Positions 41,776-53,681 of a stretch of 64,000 nucleotides of DNA are shown here, piece by piece. The notes under the pieces are model-generated. The model had not been told where the DNA came from and ran no database searches. It saw only the letters and a program-made list of their open reading frames with translations. The first letter of the stretch is position 1. Each line of letters starts with the position of its first letter. This DNA is from Sodiomyces alkalinus F11 (Eukaryota; Ascomycota; Sordariomycetes; Glomerellales; Plectosphaerellaceae): assembly GCF_003711515.1 (NCBI RefSeq), contig NW_021167083.1, positions 2,758,201-2,822,200 on the forward strand. The letters run 5' to 3'. Made by a program: the position numbers and the translations under genes.

Positions 41776-44640
41776 TATAGGCCTTAGTAGCGTCGGAGTA
41801 GTATTATAGCGCTAATATAGGGTAGTTATATTCGTTATAGTAAGCGTCTAGGTATTTACCCCGATAACGTAGAGGCTTACGCTAATACTATAGTAATAGG
41901 CGTGGCCTATTACTAGTACGCTAATAGTCGCTATTTATATAAGAATATAAGTCGCCTCGGTGCTATAATAGTGCCGTATATACGTTAAGGTGGATATAGC
42001 TAATATCTTAATAAGTCCCCTCCGCTACTAAGAAGTAATAATAATGCCATATAGATATTTACTAAGCATACGTAGCGGTAAAGGCCGCTAATAATGCTAG
42101 TATCACTATTATAGGTATCCCCCTTCGGTGTCATAGTAGTCTTATACTAATAAGTTATAGGCTAAGGAGCGCCTAGGGATATCGTCCCGGTCTTTTAGCC
42201 GGGCCCTAAACCGGGCGTTACCTTCTAGTCATAGTCGCGGCGGTACCGCGCTAGTAAAGATATAGGACTTATCTTATTAGATAAGACACTTAGAGGGTAA
42301 AATAGATTTAATCTTAGCTTACCTTATAAATAGCTCCTTATTAGTCCCGCTACGGCTCCTTAGCGGTATTAGCTAGCTAACTAGACTTAGTAGGGTCTTA
42401 AGTATATTAAAAGTAGTGTTAGTGCCTCTGAGGGAGGTAATGATAATAAGACCTAGCCGGTACTATAATAGTACTATGTTAATACCGCTAGGGTCCTAGC
42501 TTATAGGGCCTTTATCCTAATAATTAATTAATTATCGTGCCGCCTTATCCTTACTTTAGTCCCGCTTCGGTGTCCCCAGTATCTTCGTAGGCCTCTCTAA
42601 CTTTAAGGGCCAGGCGAAAGTCCTCAAGTCTCTTCCGTTATAGGAACTATCTTATAGCTACCCCGGCTATAGCATTATATTTTAGTGCGTCGTATAAGTC
42701 TCCTCTAGTTACAAGTGGTCTCCTTAGTTACCTCCTAGTATTAGAGTACTACGTGCTCCGCTATTTCCGCCCCTCCGTCCCTATAAGGGCACCGCGGTAA
42801 TAGGAAGCCCGGTACCCTTATTTTAGCTAGGAATACTCGTAGGCCTAGTTTTTCTAATCTAATCTAGGTAAGTGCGGAGCTTTATAGCTTAAGGAGCCCT
42901 TTATATTTCCGGAGGGAGTATTATATTAAGGGGCGGCTTAGTACCGTTATAGCGTAGGTATAAGGCCGCTATACTTCCGCTTAGGCTTAACCCTATTCCC
43001 TTATAAGAGCTTTGCGCGGGGGCGAGGTTCTAGTCTAGGTTATTAGGGCGGTAAGCTATACTATCTATATACGGGCGGCGTAGGTCCTATAATACTAATT
43101 CGATATTATTAAGGCTTTTACCGCGGCGTATACTCCGGCTAATATCTTATCTTTAGTCCCTTTTTCTTATATCCGGAGGATCTTTTAGGCGCTTAGGCTG
43201 AAGAGGTATAGGTTAAGGGGGGAGATAAAGGTTTTTTTTTAAGGACTCTAACCGGTATAGCCCTATAGGCTCCGGCTATTAATCGGAGGTATCGGGTCTA
43301 TATCGCTATAAATACCGTTATAGTGCCTTACTAGGGACCGGCCCTTATCTTATAAATAGCTAAGGTGTAATAGGTAATTACTAGTTTTACTATTATAAGG
43401 TATAGTCTTTTTATATTTACGAAGCTATACCCTTACGCTATTATACTAAGCCTTCAAAGGGCGTATATTTATATAGCTAGTCGGCTTTTTAGCTTTTTAG
43501 CGTATCGCCGGAAGTCGGGTTTCCTATTAAGCTAGATGCTTAGGAGCCTTATTACCTCCGTTACCGGTATTAAAGTAATGTAAAGGGGGAGTAGGGTAAA
43601 GGAGGGTTAGCGTGATTTTGTGAAGGGGATATAAACGCACTTAGCTAGTTCGAACTATAGTTTACTCGCTATCTCCTAGTCTAGGTAAGTATACTATACG
43701 GCGGCGAGACGGTACTATATTTATACCTTTATTCTGCCAAAGGCGATAATATTCGTATTATTAGCGAATCCTGCTATTATTATTTTAAGGACCCTTTTTA
43801 GCTCCTTAAAAAGAGTAGAGATATAAAGGATAAAAAGGCTAAGGCAAATTAGGGAGCCTTATAGTATACCCCCGCGGAGGTGCCGCGGGGGGGCCGTTTT
43901 ACTATTAAGTAGTAGCTAGGCTATATAGTCTTAGAAGAAGCTATTAATTAGGGTAGTAAGCTATTAGGGGAATCCTTTCCTTTTAAGTACCTTAAGGAGG
44001 CGGGAGTAGGAGATAGTATTAATAGCGCCTTTAATATCTAGTTAGAGTATTGAAACGGTGCTACTATAGGCCTAGCTCGCCCTAACAGCCTCCGTGACTC
44101 TTTATCTTACTATCTTTGTACTCCGCCTAGTCCGGTTATTTATTTATCCTTCCGGGAGGAGCCGATACTCCTCCGCTATAGTAATAATATAGTCGGCTAG
44201 TATCCCCTTAAGGACTTTATCTATTTTATTAAGGAGTAATATCGGTTATTAGCCCTTTACTATCTTATAGTCGGCTAACGGCCGGCCTTCCTTCTTAAGG
44301 ACTACCACGGTAGCGTAATAATACCTCTTCGGGTAATAGCCCGCTTTAAGGTATACTATAAAGATAATACTTAGTCTTTAATATAAGAGAGGTCTATATA
44401 CTTTAAGGAGCCCTGCTAGGAGCCTATCGGGTCCTAGTACCGCCTAGGGTTGAGTCTTCTTAAGGCGCCCCTATATATTCGCTACAGTAATATCGTGGCA
44501 GATATCCTATCTATGGGGGAATTCCGCGCCTAGGGGCCTAAGGGTAGTAAGGAGGGGGGGTAGGAAGAACTTCCGGTTAAGGACTTTAGCTTTCTCCATA
44601 TATATAATAGCTAGGTTATCGTTATTATCTTAGCGTAGTA
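41776..44640 (-). mobile_element. LINE D copy 1, segment 3 (3' UTR part and RT region)
   Basis: Parallel to 34076-36966 of LINE D copy 2. Minus-strand RT remnants include the GSP-type motif near 43850 and the degraded Cys-rich C-terminus near 42760. It is interrupted at about 44640 by LINE E. RIP is at least as heavy as in copy 2. Confidence 0.88.
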
Positions 44641-44782
44641 TTATTATTATTATTTATTACTCTGCTCTCGCTTAGCTAAGCTAGGCTAGCCACCTAAGTA
44701 ATAGTCCTTCTCTAATTCTCGAGGGGAAACTGTTAATACATAAAAACCCTGCGCTCTCATTATATAGGTAAGTCTATCGTAT

Positions 44783-45082
44783 GTGGCCGCTACGGTATCG
44801 CTCCGCGGCCCTGTTTTTATCGCTATTCGAAAACCGGATCTCACCTCCGGGCTAATAGCTAATAGGGGTCGGCTAGTTAATTTAGTAGGTACCGTGTTAG
44901 TCTCACGCGCCCTCGGTACGCTATCGCTACGGTCCCTTACCGCCGTCCTTTCCTTTATTCCGGATCCGGCGAGGTTATTCTTCCCTCGCCGCAGCACCTT
45001 TTATGTCCTCCCTCCCTTCTATAAGGGGGGGGGTATACCTGCCCCCCCCCTTACTCCTTCCTTTATTTATTATTTATTCTAA
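44783..45082. other. Open but probably non-coding part of the LINE E 3' UTR
   Basis: Overlapping stop-free frames occur on both strands (103 codons minus, 99 codons plus). The DNA is less TpA-rich here. The predicted peptides show no motif, and the position, between the ORF2 stop and the tail, fits a 3' UTR. Confidence 0.4.
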
Positions 45083-46299
45083 AACCTCCTTTATATACCT
45101 ACTATTTAAAATAGCCCTTATTTAGTTATATACCTCCCTTACTCGCGCTATATAGGCTCTCCGGGGTAAGCGCTATAGTATAGGCCGGGCGTGGCTACTA
45201 TTCCCTAGAAGGCGTGGTGACTTATAGGGCTAATCTGCCGCTCCCTTTTCTTATAACCCTCCCTCTTTTCCTCTCTTTTCCTCCCTTCCTCTTTTCCTCC
45301 TTTAAGCTATCGTTCTTAAGGTAAGTTTTACGTGGTCGGTGCGATATAAGTACGGCCCTAGAATTCCTATACGGGATCCCCGGTACTATTCGACTATATA
45401 ATAGGGGATCTAATAGGGTCCCGGGTCGTGCTATCCTTACGCCGCCCTTACTCCGCTCCCGTAGCGCCCGCCTTAGTCTAACTCTCCTACCACTCTAGAT
45501 ACCTAGTAATAAGACCTCTATTACTAAAGGGGGAGCCGGTGCCGGCGCCTATAAGGGTAAAGGGCTGGCTATCCCCTAGCCTTCTACTATAAGTTCCCCG
45601 CTCTATTATCGTCGCGCCCGCTTTACGCCCCCGCTTTATATTCTAACCCGGTATAGTCCGCCGCTATCCCTACTATCCGCTTATCGCCCTACACCTTATA
45701 CGTTATATCTCTAGTATAAGATTACTAGGCTATACCCTACTAGAACTATCCTAGTATATAGTCCTATTATATTCCCGCTATACCCCCGCGGCGCCCCCGC
45801 TCTATACCGTATTTACTAACCCGACTTAGGAGCCGGCGCCCGTTATATTAAATATATTAATAGTAATCGTAATAGTAGCTACGACGCCCCGGTTTATCCC
45901 CGCTATGCCCTTACTACGCTCTTACTCCTTTAATCCTCCTATTAAGTCCCCCCCCCCTATAATAACGCCGCTACTACCCTTATCGCCGCTGCCGTCCCCG
46001 CGCCCCTATAGAGTTATAGTAGTAGCTACGCTCGTAACGGCGAGATATTAGAGCTTATCCTTACTTACCTTATAAGTTACCCCGCACTAACCCCGCGCCG
46101 ACCCCGCTACTAACGCGTATTATAAGGTATCCTTATCCCTTTATTGGGAGATCCTATAGCCTCGGCCACCGAGGATAAGGGTAAAGGTAAGGATAAGGTT
46201 ATCCTAGTAGATAGTAGAGCGATTAGCTCCGACGATAACAATAACGAGTCCAATAAGTATATAGATAAGGAGTAAACGTAGCGCGCCCGTAGCGTGGTT

Positions 46300-47900
46300 A
46301 TATAGCGGCTATTAATAAATATCTTACTCTCCTTTTACTTATTCCCTTTATAGTCGTCTTTACCTCCCTTCGTAGTCGTCTTTACCTCCCTATATCTATA
46401 CCCGAGGTTTTAGCGCTACGGGGGCTGTACTACGCCTCCGCTTTTAGTTATTATACTAGTCGGAAGTCTAGGAGGCGCCCGGTTTATAGGAACTACTTCG
46501 CGACCTTCCCCGCGGTCTCCTTACTCCGGAACGCTAAGAGCTAGTCCTGTTTTATTAGTAGGCGCGCCCGTATCGGCCGTGAGGCGCTTTTATATCTCTC
46601 TTAATATATCTCGGCACTATAACACGATATATTCCGCTATCTCCGGCCCTCCGTCGGCGTATTAGTAGCGCGGCGTTACCGCTTCCGGTATACCTTTTAT
46701 AAAGAGGAAGTAGCGAAGGCCTATTTTCTCTATTCGAATCTAGGTAAGGATAGAACTCTATAGTTTTATAAGGCCCTTATACTTCCTAAGTGCTATATAG
46801 TCGAATTAAGGTATCTACGCTATAGCCACGCTACTATATTAGCGTAGTAAGGTATGCTTTACCGGTACGCCTATTTCTCTTAAAGGCGTTAGGCTAATTC
46901 CCTCCCGAGGAGCTAGGACTTAACCTCTTACTTCTATACCCCCTAGGACTTTAGGTAGGGCCTAACCCCTCCCCCGCGTTTTCTACGCTACGTGGCCGCT
47001 TCGGCTACTTATCGCACCTAAAGTATCGCTTACTTTATCTAAGTATCCTTTACCCGTAGTACCGCTTATACGGTTAAGGCGTTATAGTATAAGTTAAGGG
47101 GGGGGACCCCCGCCTTTATCTTAATTACCTTCGTAGTAATAGCCCGATACACGCTGGTAACGATATATAGGTATTATATCTACTTACTAGCTAGTCCTTT
47201 AAGAACTCCGCTCGGCTTCTCCCCTTTTCTCGTTATTATATAGAAAGCCGGGGCCGCGTATAGTATAGCGCTCCGGACTACTATTTAGTATAGTTTACGC
47301 GTATCCCCGATATAGTAGCCCTATACTAACGCTATAAGGCATATAAGGGCGTATTTCTGGGTAAGGAGTTTAGCTTTAAGTTTCCTAATATAGGGACGGA
47401 ATATAAGCTTCTAGATAAGGATAACCCCTAGGACCTCTATCTCTTTAACTTATAGCGCCGGTACGCCCTCGAGGCGTAGCAGGAGCGGTAGCGGTTCTTA
47501 TTTTCTCGTAAAGTAAAAGAGCTCGTATTTCTGTGGCTTAAATCGTAGTCCGCTCCTCCGTAACTAGCTCTAGCAGACTTACTATACCCGTTTAAGGTAC
47601 GCCCGTAGTACGGCCTTATTACGTCTAAAGGCCACGATATTCGTGTTATCGGTAAAGCCGATTACCGCGACCCGCGGTATCCGGATTAGCTCTAGTAGAG
47701 CGTCCTAATAAATAGTATAAAGAGGATTAGGGAGAGGGGGGATCCTTAGGGGACTCCCGCCTGGATTTCTACCTAGTGCGCCGTGTCGCCATCGAAGCGT
47801 AGGCGCGCCGTGCGCGCTATAAGGTATGACTGGGTCTCTTAGTGTAGTAGCGGTACCGATAAGGGGTTTAGCGGTACTCCCGTTTTTATTTATACCCATT
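46300..47900 (-). pseudogene. LINE E ORF2 remnant (RT and C-terminal region)
   Basis: On the minus strand about 47740-47680 reads GVP.GSPLSPILFILF, a LINE RT motif 4. GFTDNTNIVAFR follows near 47640 as the catalytic (F/Y)ADDT motif with Asp changed to Asn. A Cys-rich C-terminus (ALLYADGGPEIAEYIVLQC) lies near 46620. The endonuclease and ORF1 are missing, so this is a 5' truncation typical of LINE insertion. Confidence 0.75.
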
Positions 47901-47905
47901 TCTAT

Positions 47906-50634
47906 AATCGCTAGAGGAGGTTATTATTCTTCTTAGTCTTATATAGTAGGTGCCGCTAATATAGTCGCTTCGCTACCGCTACGGCCTTATCGCGGCGCCT
48001 CTCCGCTTCCTAGAACTTATCCTATTAGTTCCGGGACTTTCTAGACATATATCTACTATAAAGGCGCCTTACTTCCTAGGTAAGAGGGGTTAGCTCCGCG
48101 TTTTACTAAGGGGTAGGTAGGAGTCCGGGGGTGCCCCCGCGGTAATATAGTATAGCCTTATCGGCTAGGGTTATAAGGTTCTTAATTAGGTTATTTAGTA
48201 GTAAGTCGATATTACTTAGTATTATAAGGGGACCGGTCTACTAGAGTTACGTGGTAGCGAGCTAGGGGACTTATAAGGGGTTAAAGTCCTTCTAGACCTA
48301 ATAGAGCCCGCCTAGGTCCTGTGGTAGTATTATTTTAGTGTCCGCCGCGGTATTTATCTTTATATAGATTCGGGCTATCTATAAGTAATAGTCCGACCCG
48401 ATAATAGTCTTATCGGGGCCGCTAAGGTGGTAGCGGAGCCTTTATATCGCCTATATAAGGTTAATAATACTAGCACGCTAACCTAGGCGGTGCTAGGTAG
48501 TAGTTCCGGGGGAGTTATTAGGTCTAGGTTTTACCTAGTTATAAGGGTAAGCAGAGTATTAGCCCGGGGGTAGTATTATAGTAGCTATAACTATAAGGGG
48601 TGGTATAGGTTAAAGCCTCCTATACGGACGTGGCGGCCCTATAGCAGTACTATATCGAATATATCTTATAGGGGTGTATTCTAGCGGATCCTGGCTAACT
48701 AGTAGTTCTCTAAGTAGATTCACTAGATTATAAGGGCCTTATCTCCGGTCCTAAATATAACCGTGTAGGTATTATAGTAAGCCCGCTATATCTATATATA
48801 TAGCGGGTATCTTTTATAGATATATAGTAGGGCGCGGCCCCCTCCTTAGATTAGCCGTTATACCCTTTAGGAGGGGTAGGCAGGGCTTTTCGTGAAAGGG
48901 TTAAGGCCGGGTTCCCATTATATTATACTTGGCGTGGTATCAAAGCGGGAGCTCCCGCCACGCCTGACTCCTCTCTATATTCTATAAAAGGATATAGATT
49001 CATATTAGTTAGTAGGGGGGGGGGGTTAAGATAATATACCCGGTATAACCGGGGTCTAGCTCTAGGGTTCCTACTACGGTAACTTATTAGTCCCGCGGGG
49101 GACTATATAAGCGCTTATTAGGCCCGGTACCGGGGAGCCCTCCTATTCTCTAGTCCTTTTCGGGGGTTATCCTCTACCCCTATAAAGGGGTTAGTCCTAG
49201 TCCTAGGCGATAATAATAGGGGGGAAGATCTACGGCTACCGCGGGTATACCGCTTTAGTTTAGCGGGTAATATTAAAGTCCCTGGCTTAGTACTTATATA
49301 CTTCGCGGGTTTTCTTAGCCTTTTTCCTTAATAGTCGGTATAAATTATTAAAGGTATTGTAATCTCCGGTGTATACGGTATAGCGGCAGGGGCGCCCGGG
49401 CGCCGTAGCGTTATAGTATCCTAGACCTTATAGATACGCCGATTCTAGCTTAGCGTAGTAGCGGTATACCCTCTCTACCACGGGGTAGCTATTAGCCCTA
49501 TAGCCGAAGTATAGGTATTTATAGTACCTTAGGGGGCTAAGGTTAGGATTATATAGTTTATAGATATAGCTACCCCCCTTAAAGAGGAGGGTATTCCGAA
49601 TAAGGCTTACTATCCTTTCCGTCGAAGCCGATTCGATAAGGAGAAACACTACCCTACCGGTGCCGTGGCGGGGTACTTATTATTATACGCGGAGGATATT
49701 TATCTCGGGGTTTATATTTTATAAGGATATTAGTAGGTCTTTTTCGGAAAGCGTATTAAGGACCTCCTTTGGGATAGTCTTCGCGAGTATAGGATAAGTG
49801 TATACGGCTAGGGTAGCTCCTTTACTAAAGGTCTTCTTAACCTATTATTTCTTATAAGTGGCCTATTACTATACTCCTTTAATAAAGGTAAGGTAGATAT
49901 CTTTACTAGGCAGTTTCCGTGCCGCTATAGTATCGTGTCGCGTAGTCGTGGTATTTATAGCTTAAATAATTTCCTTTAGAGTCCTGGCCCTAAGGGGCTA
50001 GTCTTCGGGGAGGGTTCCTTAGCAGACAATTAGTTTCTAGTAATACTTAGCGGGGATTACTTTAGGGGCGGCGGGGTCCCGCGGCGGTGCCGCCGCGGGG
50101 GCTTAGGCTATAATATTAGCCTAGGTCTTTTTTATATTGTTTATCCCTTTTCGGAGTTCCTCTCGGATAATATAGTAGATAGATACGTATAGGAATATTA
50201 GTAGTAGCGTGCCGGCGTTATTACGGGTACTATGTATCGTGATTAATTCCTTTACTAGCTCTATGACCTGCTTAATCGTGTTCCTATTAGCTAGTAAGGC
50301 CTGAATTTCTGCCTTAATCTTAGCTATTCTTAGTTCCGGGGGGCGCGGTAGCCCCCTTTCGGTCTTATATCAGTTCCGCGCTATTTCCTGCCTTAGGGGG
50401 GGGGGCGCTTATATTACGAAAGGTGGGTCCGTTAGGAATTCTATATAGTCGAGGTCAGGATAACGCTATCCTATAACTCTTCCGGCTATAGAGTAGTGCC
50501 GGTATTACGGTACCGCTATAATAGTATCCCGGGAGGGAGGCAGTAGCTATAATCTCTATCTCGGTGGTTTTATCGATTGTACTCTTATTACGCGCCCGTG
50601 GTTGATGGGCGTGTCGAAATCCGGTCGTGTGTGT
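47906..50634 (-). mobile_element. LINE D copy 1, segment 4 (ORF2 start, ORF1, 5' UTR)
   Basis: Parallel to about 37030-39752 of LINE D copy 2. It ends at 50634, where the 16-bp duplication ctgtttttagatatta (50635-50650) starts and LINE F resumes. Confidence 0.9.
49020..50450 (-). pseudogene. LINE D copy 1 ORF1 remnant
   Basis: A stop-free minus-strand stretch at 49428-49649 reads LRYYKYLYFGYRANSYPV and ERVYRYYAKLES: the two zinc knuckles with Cys/His changed to Tyr. The rest parallels copy 2 (38150-39580). It cannot bind zinc as encoded. Confidence 0.75.
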
Positions 50635-53040
50635 CTGTTTTTAGATATTAAAAGAGCCTTCGATTATATCGCCCGCCCCTAGCTACTTAGGACCTTTTAA
50701 GGACTCTAACTACCCTTAAACCTAGTTAAATAGGTAGCCTCTTTTACAGAAAATAGACGTATTTAATTAGCCTTCGAGGGGTAGGTTTAATAGCCTACCC
50801 CCCTAAATATAGGGGTTTTATAAGGCTCTCCGGTTTCTCCTATCCTATTCCTGAATTATATTAGGAAGGTTATAGCGGGACCCGATTTTCAGAGTCTTTG
50901 GCTCTTCTATATCGACGATTTTTAGCTATCTATAGCGTCTACGTCAACTAGGAAAAACTTTCAAACCCTTAAAAAAGCCGTAGCCTCTCTTTTCGACGTA
51001 GTAAAAGTTAACTAAGTCCTTTTCGACCACCGAAAAACAGAGCTTATTCACTTCTATCAAAGACGCTCTAAAGAAGACGCCCCTATTACTATAGGGGGGT
51101 ATGTACTTAAACCTACGCTAGGTGCTATTAGGTGACTAGGGGTCTAGTTTAATCCTAAACTATCCTTTGAGCCCCACGCCGAAAAACGCCTAAACTTAGC
51201 TTTAGCAGCCCTAAACAGGTTATATAGGCTAGCTAGCTCGTAGAGGGGCCTTTCTTTTAAGGCCCTAAGGCAGCTATATATAGTCTATATCGTATTATTA
51301 GCTGATGTTAGCTTATAGCTCTGGTAGGACTCTAAATCCTCGAAAAAACACCTCGTGGACCGCCTAGAACGTCTATAATACGGCGCTCTTGTTAGGGCCC
51401 TGGGTGCCTTTAGGGGGGCCCCTTTGCGGCCTCTAGAACTCGAAGGAGCAGTGACCCTAGCGGGGGTTCGGTTAACTAGGTCTAATAGGCTTTATGCCTT
51501 TAGGACCTTAAAGTTCCTACCCAACTACTCTATTAAACGCTAGCTCCTAGGCAGTGAAAACCACCTCGCCTAGTTATAGAACCTACTACCTACTATATAA
51601 CTACACAGGCTAGGCCTAGAAATAGTGGCTTTAGCAGGTTAGTCTTAGGATATTAAGGGTCCTTCGGCTAGGTGGGAGGCCCCCTGGGCTTCGGAACCTA
51701 TAGCGGATCTAAGACCCTTTTTCTCTAAAGACCGGCCTATAATAGCTACCGACCCTAACCCTGGCCCTAAAACCCTTGTTTAAACAATAGCTTACCTCGA
51801 AGCCCGCGCTGAAATATAATAAAACCTAGGCGAATAGGCCGCTGTTTTCTATACCGACGGATCCCTAGGCTATCCTATAAGGCTCTTTATAGGGCCCCCG
51901 TAGGCTATAGCCGCTATAATATAGTGGACTAAGACCGGAAGGCCCTGTAAGGCTATAGGCTTTAACCTAGGGTCCGCTGCCGAAGTCGCGGACGCTAAAT
52001 TATACGCTATCCTTTAGGCCCTCCACGCTGCCCTAGAGCAGACGCCTAGGCCCCTGGAGTACTATATTTTCAGCGATTCACAGGCGGCTATTTAGAAGCT
52101 TTAGCGCACCTTATAGTAGGCTATAGAAGCTAAACCCCTTATCTTACGCCTTAAATAACTAGGCATTTCGGTTTCTGTATAGTAGTGCCCCTTATAGATA
52201 GGGATAGAGGGTAACGAACCAGCGGATAAAGTGGCTAAAAGGGCGTTAAACCCTAAAAAGGCTACTAAATCCGTTAGCTTAGTTACCCTTAGCCACCTGA
52301 AACGCCGGGTAAATTAAGCCCTTATTTAAGACTAGAAAACTCTATAGAATAACGAAGAGAAGACGGAAAAAAGAGGTAAATCGGTTCGATTAAGCCGCCT
52401 ATATAGGCGCCTAGTCCGCGATAACCTCCGTTTCTCTCAAAAACCACTACGAATATAACGTCTTAGGGAGGTAAAATAGGCTTTTACGTAGTTAAAACCC
52501 GGCTTCGGATACCTAAAAACCCACTAAAAAAGGACCTAAAAATACGGTAATGACCGCTTTTCCTATCCCGGCTCCTCTATACAGGATATAGTATACCTTA
52601 TTCTCTCCTGTCCTTTTTATAAAAACGAACGAAAAGCCCTACGAGAAAACCTAGTAGGCTAACCGCTATCTTTACCGCTGTTATTCGGTACTAAAAGAGG
52701 AATACAGGCCTTATAGGCCTATCTTTTAGCTGCTAAAATAGCCTTGGCGGAGTGGTATAGGGCGTAAACCATAAGTCCTGCGGTCTAGTTATTTTGCTTT
52801 GGTTTTTTACCTATTAGGTCTATTAGGCAGACTATTATAGAGGATTTCCTTTGTTATTACTACGCCTTATTTTACTATACCTAGCTTCTGATAGCCTTTG
52901 GCCCTTAGGGCGATAGACTCCGCGCTATAGCTTTAGGGCTGTATACGCGTAATGAATTAAACAAAAACCCCTTCTATCACGATGCCGAAGCAATAGAATA
53001 TAGAAGTTAGCTACCTTACTTTACCTTACCCACCTTATAT
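50635..53040 (+). mobile_element. LINE F copy 1, 3' segment
   Basis: It continues LINE F from 12702 after LINE D copy 1. The similarity shared with LINE F copy 2 (57428-58245) ends near 53000-53040, taken as the 3' end. No tail of simple repeats is obvious. A target duplication with the left flank near 8985 was looked for and not found. Confidence 0.85.
50640..53010 (+). pseudogene. LINE F ORF2, second part (RT, RNase H, C-terminus)
   Basis: Opens with LFLDIKRAFDYIARP, the continuation of RT motif A. GVLQGSPVSPILF (about 50815) and intact YIDD at 50908-50919 follow. LGAIRQLGVQFNPKLSF (51118) is the RT end. RNase H shows FYTDGSLGYP (51848) and IFSDSQAAI (52070), with the expected Glu apparently Lys in ADAKLYAI (51990). 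PL.IGIEGNEPADKVAKRAL (52190-52250) is the RNase H end. A Cys-rich tail with ILSCPFYKNERKAL follows at 52600. The frame is long and well preserved, with only TAG/TAA at Gln codons. Confidence 0.9.
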
Positions 53041-53469
53041 ATAGTCATTCACTAACTATTTAACCGATATATCGCGAATAAATAAAATACTACCTAGTAG
53101 TAATATTAAACACACGATAACAGGTGTCTTTTATAGTAACAGTGTCTACTCTAAGTATTTATATCTTCTACTATAATATAATAACGGCTATATATCTTAA
53201 CCTAGACGTATATTAAACATTAAGATATATATTCTTTAGAATACGCTACGTTATTATTATAAATAATCGTAAAATATATCGAGCGTGGTTACCGCGTTTT
53301 CCCGGTAACTATATATTATATAAGATCTGCTATATATAAGATACGTCCTTTAAGATATAATCATACTATATAGATATAGTTTTACCGTATAACTGACTTT
53401 CTTTAAGAGATATTTATCCTAATAACATATATTATAATCGCAATAAACGTATAGGCCTTATATAACGGT
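53041..53469. other. AT-rich spacer
   Basis: About 430 bp of TA-rich DNA (repeated tatatatt and atataag tracts) with no coding frame. It may be the LINE 3' flank, an old RIPped solo LTR, or spacer hit by RIP spreading. The composition switches sharply at about 53470 to normal gene-flank DNA. Confidence 0.5.
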
Positions 53470-53681
53470 GGTTACGGAGGACAGTGTCTTCACACCCAAC
53501 ACGCTGTCTCGGCAATGTCGAACCCCCCAAACCCGGGTAGGCATGTTTTAAAGTCTTATCCTTATCTCCTTATCTATTAGCTGGGAAACCTGCCCAACCC
53601 AAATCTGTCTGGGTCGTCATCGATGGTCCTCATACAGAACCACTTCGCGACCCAGGTCTGCGGCTTGCGCATTCTTTCTCC
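53470..53681 (+). promoter_or_regulatory. KAP122 promoter and 5' UTR
   Basis: A CA/TG-rich, unRIPped 210-bp stretch upstream of the gene, with pyrimidine tracts (cttatccttatctccttatc at 53556-53575) common in fungal housekeeping promoters. No TATA box is convincing. The repeat block begins immediately upstream. Confidence 0.5.

Larger units (their letters stand above)
44641..47905 (-). mobile_element. LINE E, 5'-truncated relative of LINE D inserted in copy 1
   Basis: A TTA-rich tail (44641-44663) marks its 3' end on the minus strand. It contains a long 3' UTR (44664-46300) and the C-terminal part of ORF2. Its 3' UTR shares scattered blocks with LINE D (for example ggctaatagctaa after ccggatct.acctccgg), so the two families are cousins. 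The right edge near 47905 is where LINE D similarity resumes (gctagaggagg against gctaaaggagg). No clear target duplication was identified; some tens of bases of LINE D seem missing. Confidence 0.75.

Noticed and set aside
44686..45082. Overlapping ORFs of about 100 codons on both strands
   Set aside because: They fall in the LINE E 3' UTR, overlap each other and resemble nothing; openness reflects GC-richer composition.
53041..53469. Continuation of Copia A copy 3 beyond LINE F
   Set aside because: I looked for the missing 5' half of Copia A on the minus strand here and found no similarity.
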